DNA of 7,987 nt from Chloroflexota bacterium (GCA_005880075.1 VBJT01000102.1:10083-18069), one strand, 5' to 3'; numbered from the stretch's first letter, positions 1 to 5,358 are shown. Made by a program: numbers and translations. Notes: generated by a model from the letters alone, not told the origin.

Positions 1-11
1 CGAGGCGGGTG

Positions 12-17
12 TAGAAT
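12..17 (+). promoter_or_regulatory. Possible -10 hexamer upstream of the AhpD-like gene
   Basis: TAGAAT differs from TATAAT at one position and would start transcription near base 24, about 26 bases before the GTG start at 50. The -35 region would lie at or beyond the window edge, so it cannot be checked. The same hexamer recurs before the genes at 3343 and 7500, which slightly strengthens the call. Confidence 0.3.
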
Positions 18-39
18 CGCGGCGCGAGGAAGGCAATGC

Positions 40-45
40 GGAGGA
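40..45 (+). promoter_or_regulatory. Shine-Dalgarno deciding the GTG start at 50
   Basis: GGAGGA lies five bases before the GTG at 50-52 and is the best ribosome site in the region, so it selects GTG50 as the start of the AhpD-like protein. A second, weaker site (GAGGA, 26-30) precedes an ATG at 36 that opens only a five-codon reading frame. That frame's TGA (51-53) overlaps the GTG start. Confidence 0.6.
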
Positions 46-49
46 CGCT

Positions 50-706
50 GTGACATCAGGCGAGGATGGCCCGCAGGTTCGGGACGCCTGGGTCGAGATG
101 CCCAGCGAGGATGCGATTCGTGCGTTCATGCGCTCGGGGCATGTCTATGATTTCGGCTTCCTGACCGGCATGCAGCGCCTTGTTATGTCGCATCCCGCCA
201 TCGCGCCGCCGTTCGCAGCGCTATTCGTCCAAATCATGTTTGGGCCCGGCACTTTGCTCCGGCGTGAGCGAGAGATGGTGGCGGCAATTGCGGCGGCGGC
301 GCAGGACTGCCACTATTGAACGCAGTCTCACGCAGAGTTTCTGCGTGTCGAAGGCGGCCAGCACGAACTGGTCGAAGCGATCAAGGCGGGCGATTGGCGC
401 CGGGCGGAAGGCCTTTCGGAGCGCGAGCGGGCGCTCTGCACGGTCGCCGAGAAGATGAGCGCCACACCCGCACGAATGATCGAGGAGGACTGGCGGCCGC
501 TGCGGGAGATGGGGTTTGACGATAGGGCCTGCCTCGAGGTCGGACACATCGTCGGCATCTTCAACTACCTCACTCGCCTGGCCGATGGGTTTGGCTTGGT
601 ACTTGACGCCGGAACACGCGAGGCATCAGAGACCGGCATGGCGCTGCGCCCGGCGGAGGACGCGGCGATCGGCAGGGAGCTGCGCGGGCAGAAGGAGGTG
701 ATGTGA
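50..706 (+). CDS. AhpD-like peroxidase-related selenoprotein (CxxU), UGA read as selenocysteine
   Basis: The product resembles the carboxymuconolactone decarboxylase/AhpD family, alpha-helical thiol proteins that reduce peroxides or peroxiredoxin partners through a CxxC pair and a Glu/His proton relay. The frame from GTG50 meets TGA at 317-319 (codon 90) and then runs open to TGA 704-706, giving 218 residues if the first TGA is read through. Around it the protein reads E75, C87-H-Y-U90, H94. The E-to-C spacing of 12 and the U-to-H spacing of 4 match Glu118, Cys130, Cys133 and His137 of Mycobacterium tuberculosis AhpD. Sequence after the TGA is typical family sequence (TQSHAEFLRVEGG, later a conserved helix near VGHIVGIFNYLTRLADG). 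A SECIS-like hairpin follows at 329-347. The next gene overlaps the distal stop and has its Shine-Dalgarno inside this frame, as expected if ribosomes reach 704. The alternative is a Cys codon (TGC/TGT) mutated or misread to TGA; the hairpin argues against that. Confidence 0.82.
329..347 (+). promoter_or_regulatory. Bacterial SECIS-like hairpin
   Basis: Bases 329-336 pair perfectly with 340-347 (8 bp), leaving a GUU loop at 337-339. The loop G is 18 bases after the UGA at 317-319. Bacterial SECIS elements are short stem-loops within the coding sequence, with a G in the first two loop positions and the loop roughly 16-37 bases after the UGA; this hairpin meets those rules. It would bind SelB carrying Sec-tRNA. 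The stem also encodes family residues (SHAEFLRV), so it sits within conserved coding sequence. Confidence 0.72.
692..700 (+). promoter_or_regulatory. Strong Shine-Dalgarno inside the selenoprotein end
   Basis: AAGGAGGTG is almost a full anti-16S complement, with seven bases between GGAGG and the ATG at 706. It favours ATG706 over the in-frame GTG at 703, which would be only four bases away. Because it lies in the last codons of the upstream frame, expression of the next gene is probably coupled to translation of the post-UGA part. Confidence 0.7.
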
Positions 707-966
707 TGGCGGAAGAGGTGGAGATCGGACGCGTAAACGACTACTTCGCCCATATCAACGTCGCCGGGATCGACCTGACTGCGCCGCTCAAGGTGGGCGA
801 CCGCATTCGCATCAAGGGCCACACGACGGACATGGAGCTGGTCGTCGAGAGCCTACAGGTCGAACACGAGTCAGTGGCGGAGGCAAAGGCGGGTGACAAG
901 ATCGGTGTGAAGGTCAGCGACCGCGTGCGAGGCGGCGATCACGTTTACCGGGTGGGAGACGAGTGA
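706..966 (+). CDS. Translation elongation factor-like small protein (EF-Tu domain II-like fold)
   Basis: An 86-residue protein resembling the small proteins annotated as 'translation elongation factor-like' in Chloroflexota and archaea, which look like an isolated EF-Tu domain II/U32-peptidase C-terminal beta-barrel. Visible hallmarks are V10-x-x-Y-F, the V19-A-G-I-D-L segment, L28-K-V-G-D-R-I-R-I-K-G-H (residues 28-39), V52-E-H-E and a terminal K61-A-G-D-K-I-G-V-K-V with R73-V-R-x-G-D. There is no GTPase domain, no signal peptide and no membrane segment. The start overlaps the TGA of the AhpD-like gene (TGATG), implying one operon and coupled translation. The biochemical role of these stand-alone barrels is not established; RNA binding is an inference from the fold. 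No clear rho-independent terminator is visible after it. Confidence 0.75.
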   Translation: MAEEVEIGRVNDYFAHINVAGIDLTAPLKVGDRIRIKGHTTDMELVVESLQVEHESVAEAKAGDKIGVKVSDRVRGGDHVYRVGDE

Positions 967-991
967 TTAGCAATTAGCGATTGCAATTGCC
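967..991 (+). repeat. Short AT-rich tandem of ATT(A)GC units
   Basis: Immediately after the EF-like stop, the motif ATTAGC/ATTGC appears four times separated by single bases, an island of low GC in GC-rich surroundings. A 12-base identical piece (TTGCAATTGCCG, 981-992) recurs at 1843-1854, just upstream of the minus-strand membrane gene. The function is unknown; it may be slippage or junk. Confidence 0.4.
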
Positions 992-1043
992 GGCGCGAGT
1001 GCGAGCGCAACCTGTTACATAGTGACAGATTTACGTTCCTTTC

Positions 1044-1265
1044 ATGGTAGGTTTTCTTCTCGTCGGGGCCACGAGCTGCAGCGTCGGCATTCTTCTTTTC
1101 GTGTCGCGAAAATGGAGCGCCAGAATGCAGAGAAAATGGTCGGATGAGCATTTGCCGCCTGGACTCCGTGGGCGAGTTTGGCTGAAGCCCGTCACTGCCA
1201 TCTATGCAGCAACATTGGGAATCGCTTTTGGTGTCGGAATGATCATCGTCGCGGTGTTCCGGTAG
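1044..1265 (+). CDS. Possible small two-helix membrane protein, unrecognised
   Basis: A 73-residue frame with two hydrophobic stretches (about residues 3-20 and 50-71) flanking a basic central loop with R22-K-W, R31-K-W and a P-P-G-L-R-G-R segment. This fits a small inner-membrane hairpin protein. No family is recognised. There is no convincing Shine-Dalgarno before the ATG, and third-position GC is visibly lower than in neighbouring genes. It could be a recent acquisition, an orphan accessory gene linked to the adjacent RHS relic, or a chance frame. If it is not real, the stretch 967-1358 holds no gene apart from the RHS relic. Confidence 0.45.
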   Translation: MVGFLLVGATSCSVGILLFVSRKWSARMQRKWSDEHLPPGLRGRVWLKPVTAIYAATLGIAFGVGMIIVAVFR

Positions 1266-1281
1266 TTCAAGTAAGCACAGG

Positions 1282-1347
1282 AGCCGCCAGCTCTACTTCC
1301 TGCGCGCGCGCTACTACGACCCGGCAAGGAGGAATTTGCCAATTACC
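1282..1347 (+). pseudogene. Relic of an RHS/YD-repeat core domain
   Basis: In the frame starting at 1282 the DNA reads S-R-Q-L-Y-F-L-R-A-R-Y-Y-D-P-A and then diverges. This matches the hallmark of the RHS-repeat-associated core (L-Y-Y-L-R-A-R-Y-Y-D-P-x-x-G-R-F). Neither the preceding YD repeats nor a toxic C-terminal domain is present. The frame has no start of its own, and its downstream extension is antisense to the membrane gene at 1359-1838. This is most simply the stump of a deleted RHS polymorphic-toxin gene. A chance match of this length to such a diagnostic motif is unlikely. Confidence 0.6.
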
Positions 1348-1358
1348 TCTCGTTTTTG

Positions 1359-1838
1359 CTACGAAAACAGTCGTCGCCGAGGGCCGAAGGGGCTGCGGCG
1401 CAGGAAACGCGACAGTGCGAAAGTGACCACCGAAACCGCGAGCGCGAAGACGAACGCCGCCCAGAAGCCGTCGATCTCGAAGTTCACGTCGAACCAATCG
1501 CAGACCTCCTCCACAAGCACTACGACGAGCGCGTTCACGACGAGAATGAACAGCCCGAGTGTGATGAGCTGGAGCGGGCAGGTGAGGAAGATCAGGATCG
1601 GCCGCACGATCGCCCGTACGATGACGAAGATCGCGGGCGCTACAAGATAGCCCTCGGTCCCCTGGAGGAAGATCGGTGCCCCGTCCCAGATCCCGTTGAC
1701 GAACCATTCGGCGACGATGAAGGCGAGGATCGTCATCGCCCAGCGCACGAGAATCCGGACGATCCACGGGACGTTCCCTTGGTCCCACGGCGGTTCGGTC
1801 TCTTCGATGTAGCGGGTGAAGACGACGCGGTCGGGCAT
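1359..1838 (-). CDS. Phage holin 4-type (YvlD/Phage_holin_4_2 family) membrane protein
   Basis: A 159-residue integral membrane protein matching the widespread YvlD-like family named after phage holins but chromosomal and of unclear role. After a polar N-terminus there are hydrophobic segments at about residues 30-50, 64-76, 80-110 and 124-145. The family signature is in the third: R76-A-I-V-R-P-I-L, P88-L-Q-L-I-T-L-G-L-F and V101-N-A-L. The C-terminus is strongly basic (RFLRRS then GPRRRL). The length is slightly above the usual 110-130 residues because of the N-terminal extension. ATG at 1838 has no clear Shine-Dalgarno but a plausible -10 upstream. It is transcribed divergently from the nitroreductase. 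A lytic holin function is not supported, since no endolysin or phage gene is nearby. Confidence 0.85.
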   Translation of the reverse strand: MPDRVVFTRYIEETEPPWDQGNVPWIVRILVRWAMTILAFIVAEWFVNGIWDGAPIFLQGTEGYLVAPAIFVIVRAIVRPILIFLTCPLQLITLGLFILVVNALVVVLVEEVCDWFDVNFEIDGFWAAFVFALAVSVVTFALSRFLRRSPFGPRRRLFS

Positions 1839-1868
1839 GGGCTTGCAATTGCCGTGTAGTTGCGGGGT

Positions 1869-1874
1869 ATTGTA
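1869..1874 (-). promoter_or_regulatory. Possible -10 for the holin-family gene
   Basis: On the minus strand TACAAT (one mismatch to TATAAT) would place the transcript start about 24 bases before the ATG at 1838. The -35 sequence is poor, so this is tentative. It lies in the 83-base divergent spacer shared with the nitroreductase. Confidence 0.3.
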
Positions 1875-1921
1875 GCAGGTACCACCGCATTAACCTTGAT
1901 TCACCGCCAGCCAGGAGACAT

Positions 1922-2452
1922 ATGGACGCATACAAGGCGATCGTGACCAAGCGCGACACACGGGCCTACACAAACCAGCCGATCCCGGACGAAATGCTCC
2001 AGCGCATCCTGCAGGCCGGTCGGATGGCAGGTAGCAGCAAGAACACCCAGCCAGTCAGGCTGGTCGTCATCCGCGACCGCGAGTGGCTGAAAGAGGTCGC
2101 GGAGTGTGGGAAGTTCTCACAGCCGCTGCTCGGGGCGCAGGTGGGGATCGCCGTCTGCTGCGCGCCTGACGGGAGTGACTTCGATGCCGGGCGCGCGGCG
2201 CAGAACATGATGGTCGCCGCGTGGAACGAGGGCATCGCCACCTGCCCCACTTCCGTGCACGACCAGCCATGCATCATCGAGAAGCTCGGCCTTCCCCGGG
2301 GGGGCGAAGACCCGGTCACAGGCCGCAAGGGCTGGCGCGTTGTGGTGATCATCGCGCTCGGCTATCCGGAACCCTCCGTGCCGATGTCGATGGGACGCGA
2401 GCGCATGCGGATCGACGACTATGTGCATTGGGAACGTTGGGTCGGGCGCTAA
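1922..2452 (+). CDS. Nitroreductase-family FMN oxidoreductase
   Basis: A 176-residue single-domain member of the NAD(P)H:FMN nitroreductase family, cytosolic and expected to work as a homodimer transferring hydride from NAD(P)H via FMN to nitroaromatics, quinones or other acceptors. Visible features are the N-terminal FMN-phosphate motif K10-R-D-T-R14-A-Y, the S38-S-K-N-T-Q-P loop, the helix G90-R-A-A-Q-N-M-M-V-A-A with the following G104-I-A-T, and the C-terminal A146-L-G-Y-P loop. The length is typical of the short subgroup. AGGAG (1913-1917) lies four bases before the ATG. The next gene starts three bases after the TAA, so the two are probably co-transcribed. The physiological substrate cannot be deduced. 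Confidence 0.9.
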   Translation: MDAYKAIVTKRDTRAYTNQPIPDEMLQRILQAGRMAGSSKNTQPVRLVVIRDREWLKEVAECGKFSQPLLGAQVGIAVCCAPDGSDFDAGRAAQNMMVAAWNEGIATCPTSVHDQPCIIEKLGLPRGGEDPVTGRKGWRVVVIIALGYPEPSVPMSMGRERMRIDDYVHWERWVGR

Positions 2453-2455
2453 GCA

Positions 2456-2767
2456 GTGGCGTTCGATATCAATCGAGAGGACGAGGACGGTCACGTGATA
2501 GAGTCCCTAGAGTTCGACACAGGGCCTTTGAGTCGGCTCCTCCCCGACTTTAGAGACGAGTCCTTTCATTGCCTTCGGTTTATCGATCCGTACGGGAACA
2601 CGACTTTCAACCGATTTCAAGTCGAGCATCAATTCCTGCCTGAGTGGAAGAGGTTGTACGATCGAGCCGAGTCGCGTGACGATAGGCGGTTGCTGCGAGC
2701 TGTCGAGCATCTGGCCCGACGATGCCTCGAGGACGTTCACCTGTATCTGAAATTCGTCGGAGACTAA
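2456..2767 (+). CDS. Unrecognised 103-residue protein
   Basis: I do not recognise the family. The frame starts with GTG three bases after the nitroreductase stop and ends 12 bases before the DoxX gene, so its position suggests an operon. An internal GTG at 2495 is an alternative start. The product is soluble, acidic at its N-terminus and without signal peptide or membrane segments. Notable segments are L25-S-R-L-L-P-D-F, F42-I-D-P-Y-G-N-T-T-F-N-R-F-Q and a predicted helical C-terminus rich in Arg and Glu (LYDRAESRDDRRLLRAVEHL). Codon use is less GC-biased at third positions than in neighbours, suggesting more recent arrival. Its size would suit an orphan immunity-type protein left from polymorphic-toxin turnover, but this is speculation. 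Confidence 0.65.
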   Translation: MAFDINREDEDGHVIESLEFDTGPLSRLLPDFRDESFHCLRFIDPYGNTTFNRFQVEHQFLPEWKRLYDRAESRDDRRLLRAVEHLARRCLEDVHLYLKFVGD

Positions 2768-2779
2768 GAAGAACGGCTA

Positions 2780-3232
2780 ATGGCGACTTCCGCGCGTCTC
2801 GTCCCTCTCCGAGTCCTCGTCGGTGGGACGCTGCTCGTGCACGGCTTCGCGCGCCTCTTCGGCGGGCCAAACCGCAAAGTACCGGAGCCCGCGCTGAAGT
2901 ACCTCGGCGCGGAATACCAGGAGTGGATCGAGGGCGGCGGCATCGACCGCTTTACCGAACGGCTCGCGGAGATCGGTGTGCCGAACCCGCGGGCCTTCGC
3001 CTATGCGCTGGCCGGGACCGAATGCTTCGGCGGCGCGCTCTTCGCACTCGGGGTCCAGACAAGGCTGAGCGGCCTGGCGGTCGCGGCGGAACTCGGCGCC
3101 TCGATCTATCGCACGTACTGGGGCCACGGCATGGTCGGCGGCGGCGGCTGGGAGCTGCCTATGCTCCTCATGGTCGGCGCGCTGACGGTGGTCCTCGGCG
3201 AGGAAGACCCGCGCAAGACGGAATCCGCCTGA
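2780..3232 (+). CDS. DoxX-family membrane protein
   Basis: A 150-residue four-helix membrane protein of the DoxX/DoxD superfamily, which includes quinone-linked and redox-associated membrane proteins of largely undefined function. Hydrophobic segments lie at about residues 8-28 (R11-V-L-V-G-G-T-L-L-V-H-G), 72-91 (L77-A-G-T-E-C-F-G-G-A-L-F), 95-112 and 124-140. Between the first two is a family-typical periplasmic/loop stretch with W49 and G67-V-P. The loop H116-G-M-V-G-G-G-G-W-E-L-P before the last helix is common in DoxX proteins. The Shine-Dalgarno is weak (AAGAAG region, 2766-2771). It follows the unknown gene at 2456 by 12 bases and is probably the operon's last member, since a palindromic repeat follows the stop. 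Confidence 0.85.
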   Translation: MATSARLVPLRVLVGGTLLVHGFARLFGGPNRKVPEPALKYLGAEYQEWIEGGGIDRFTERLAEIGVPNPRAFAYALAGTECFGGALFALGVQTRLSGLAVAAELGASIYRTYWGHGMVGGGGWELPMLLMVGALTVVLGEEDPRKTESA

Positions 3233-3290
3233 ATGTAGCCCGGTGCTTCAGGGGCCGCCTTTAACATCGGGGTCTGAAGACCGCGACCTG
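3231..3290 (+). repeat. Degenerate two-palindrome intergenic repeat
   Basis: Directly after the DoxX stop the spacer holds AATGTAGCC...GCTTCAG followed by an 18-base palindrome (3268-3285). The palindrome is CGGGGTCT-GA-AGACCGCG, seven of eight pairs intact, with one G-G mismatch. The first half recurs after the dehalogenase gene (6854-6885). It looks like a decayed copy of a dispersed intergenic repeat that may also act as a transcription terminator. Confidence 0.45.
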
Positions 3291-3305
3291 CATTTCGTCC
3301 TGCTG

Positions 3306-3311
3306 TAGAAT
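3306..3311 (+). promoter_or_regulatory. Possible -10 for the phosphatase-superfamily gene
   Basis: TAGAAT, preceded by TG, would start transcription near 3318, 25 bases before the ATG at 3343. A modest Shine-Dalgarno (AGGGG, 3333-3337) lies in that leader. The -35 is weak (GCGACC at 17-base spacing, sharing GAC with TTGACA). Confidence 0.35.
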
Positions 3312-3342
3312 AGCGCCTACCCGAAGAACGACAGGGGCACCC

Positions 3343-5358
3343 ATGACTACGGTTGAACAACGAATCGCGGGGCCGGAGCGCGCCGGCGGACAGGGCCTCG
3401 ACCACCACCAGGAGGAGTCCAGCAATCGCGCGATCGTCGCCCTCCTGACCGACCCAGTCCGCGGGAACCAAGTCGATCTCGTGATGACATACCGTCGCGA
3501 GGTGGGCGGCGAAGTCGCCCCGCTCAATCCTTCGATACCTCAGGATGAGCGTGAAGAGTCGCGCACCGGCGCGTACGAAGTCTGGTCGAAGCGGGGCATG
3601 GTGCGCTTCGTCCGGCTTCTCGACCCGGCGGGCGGGTACGCATACCGAGTGATAGAGCAACTCGGCGAGAACCCGATCGCCAACCAGGACCCGACCGCGC
3701 TGTCTACGAAGGCGGAGGAACTCCAGGCGGCCGCGAAGTCGGGCTTCTCGGGGAGCGATCTGACGAAAGCGTTTATAGAGCCGCAGCAAATGTCATACCC
3801 GTTCGCCTGCGAACGCATCGCGCAGCTGTTCGACAGCCCGAACGCGCCGGATATCGTTATCAGCCCGAAGTCGTATGCCTTTGGACGGCAGCCCGGCCAG
3901 CACGGCGCGCTGGACGTTGTTCAGTCCCGCGCGCCGCTTATCTTCTCGGGCCCCGGGGTAATCACCGGCGAAATCGACACCATCTGCTCGCACGTCGACG
4001 TCACGCCAACGCTGGCTAAGCTGCTCGGCCTGCCGCTGATCGACGGCAAGGATTCGACCGGACGCACCTCGAGTGAGCGCGGCGTCGGGCCGGATGTCTA
4101 TCTCAAGCGGCAGGACGGGCGGGTGCTTGCGGAAATACTCGAGCAAGAAACCGGCAAACCCGAGCGCGTCTACATCCTGCTGCTCGACGGGCTGAGCAAC
4201 ACCGAGCTCAAGCAGCGGCTCGAGCACGACCGGGAGTCCATCCCGAACCTGGCGCGGATCATCGAGCGAAGCGTGATGTTCCGCTACGGCGTCTTCGCCA
4301 CCTTCCCGACCATCACGTGGCCGAGCCACAACGCGCTGGGCAGCGGGGCCTGGTGCGGGCACCACGATATCGTGAACCCGACCTACTACCTGCGGGAGAA
4401 AAGGCAGGTCGTAACGCCCCAAGGCAGCATCTGGGAGACCGGGAAGTACCTCTCGGATGAAGTCGAGACGCTATACGAGGCGCTGCATCGGGAGTACGGC
4501 AAATGGGACGCCTCGAGCGGCAATGGCGTAATCACAGCTTCGCTCAACGAGCCGTGTGGACGCGGCGCCCTGCATGCCACGCTCGAGCGGCGGCTGCTTG
4601 TGGACGGCGAGAAGCTGCGCGATGTCGCGCGCGAGAACCGGGGTGACACGAACCCGCGCTGGAAGGAAGAGGGCAAGGAGCAAGTCTACCGCTATTCCGG
4701 CACAGACATCCAGGCGCTCTCGCAATCGCTGATGCTGTTCGACAGCGATAGTCAGCCCCCGCCGATGTTTACCTTCCACGAGTTCTCGCTCACTGATGCT
4801 GTTGGCCACGACTACGGCCCGCACCACGAGGCGATGCTCGACGCTCTAGTCGAGACGGACAAGCGAATCGGAAAGATCCTTTCAGTGCTCGACCGGCGCG
4901 GGCTGTTCGAGTCGACGCTCTTCGTGATCAGCGCCGACCACGGCATGGCGCAGACAGACATCGAGCTGGCCGCCGACCCGGCCCAGGCCGTTCTCGACGC
5001 CGGTCTCAAAGCAATCGTCACCTCGCCGCTAATCTACCTTCTCGACATGGATATCAGCGTCGAGGCATCCGCCGACGGGCGCACCGTGAACGCCACAGTG
5101 CTTGAGAACGACCCAGACGCCTCCGGCGAGCAGCCGCCGGTGGCCGGGGCTGATGTCCAGGTGATCGGCGCGCACTCTCGCGTTCTCGCCGAAGCAAAAA
5201 CCGATGGGTTCGGCGTTGCCGGCCTGCCGCTGCCGGTTGGCGAGGAGCCCAGCGCGCTCGTCGTGCGCGTGGAGCACGAGCGGTTCAATACGCGGCACCT
5301 TCGGCTGGATGGGACGAATGTGGTGGAGGACCCGCGGGCGGTGTTGTTCAATCGCTAA
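3343..5358 (+). CDS. Alkaline phosphatase/nucleotide pyrophosphatase superfamily hydrolase, motifs in permuted order
   Basis: A 671-residue enzyme of the alkaline phosphatase superfamily, a two-metal phosphodiester or phosphate-ester hydrolase. The type-I phosphodiesterase motifs occupy residues 275-535: metal ligand D282 in Y277-I-L-L-L-D-G, predicted nucleophile T325 in F321-P-T-I-T-W-P-S-H, D485/H489 in L483-T-D-A-V-G-H, and D532-H533 in I529-S-A-D-H-G-M. The usual last His motif and C-terminal closing segment do not follow. Similar sequence sits upstream instead: P169-D-I-V-I-S-P-K, G185-Q-H-G-A-L-D (H187), A197-P-L-I-F-S-G-P-G and H217-V-D-V-T-P-T-L-A-K-L-L-G. Residues 570-655 look like a beta-sandwich (carboxypeptidase-regulatory/Ig-like) domain with T620-D-G-F-G. 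Residues 1-160 are unassigned, with N111-P-I-A-N-Q-D-P. There is no signal peptide, so a cytosolic location is likely. The substrate is unknown. Confidence 0.85.
   Translation: MTTVEQRIAGPERAGGQGLDHHQEESSNRAIVALLTDPVRGNQVDLVMTYRREVGGEVAPLNPSIPQDEREESRTGAYEVWSKRGMVRFVRLLDPAGGYAYRVIEQLGENPIANQDPTALSTKAEELQAAAKSGFSGSDLTKAFIEPQQMSYPFACERIAQLFDSPNAPDIVISPKSYAFGRQPGQHGALDVVQSRAPLIFSGPGVITGEIDTICSHVDVTPTLAKLLGLPLIDGKDSTGRTSSERGVGPDVYLKRQDGRVLAEILEQETGKPERVYILLLDGLSNTELKQRLEHDRESIPNLARIIERSVMFRYGVFATFPTITWPSHNALGSGAWCGHHDIVNPTYYLREKRQVVTPQGSIWETGKYLSDEVETLYEALHREYGKWDASSGNGVITASLNEPCGRGALHATLERRLLVDGEKLRDVARENRGDTNPRWKEEGKEQVYRYSGTDIQALSQSLMLFDSDSQPPPMFTFHEFSLTDAVGHDYGPHHEAMLDALVETDKRIGKILSVLDRRGLFESTLFVISADHGMAQTDIELAADPAQAVLDAGLKAIVTSPLIYLLDMDISVEASADGRTVNATVLENDPDASGEQPPVAGADVQVIGAHSRVLAEAKTDGFGVAGLPLPVGEEPSALVVRVEHERFNTRHLRLDGTNVVEDPRAVLFNR

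Noticed and set aside
320..706. Separate downstream gene starting after the TGA (for example from ATG 455)
   Set aside because: The post-TGA frame continues the same family sequence without a gap, and no Shine-Dalgarno precedes the internal ATG. One readthrough gene explains everything better.
1359..1838. Prophage lysis gene
   Set aside because: The family name refers to phage holins, but no other phage genes are visible and the sequence matches the chromosomal YvlD-like group.
1356..1859. Acidic, Asp/Glu/Arg-rich 167-residue plus-strand frame
   Set aside because: It is the antisense shadow of the holin-family membrane gene on the minus strand, which has a recognisable family and membrane helices.
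1267..1959. 230-residue minus-strand frame overlapping the holin-family gene
   Set aside because: Arg/Pro-rich composition and no family likeness; it overlaps both the recognised minus-strand gene and the start of the nitroreductase.
3106..3789. 227-residue minus-strand frame across the DoxX/phosphatase junction
   Set aside because: It overlaps two well-supported plus-strand genes and an intergenic repeat, and its composition is typical of antisense frames in GC-rich DNA.
3793..4422. 209-residue minus-strand frame inside the phosphatase gene
   Set aside because: Fully antisense to the permuted core motifs; no domain recognised.
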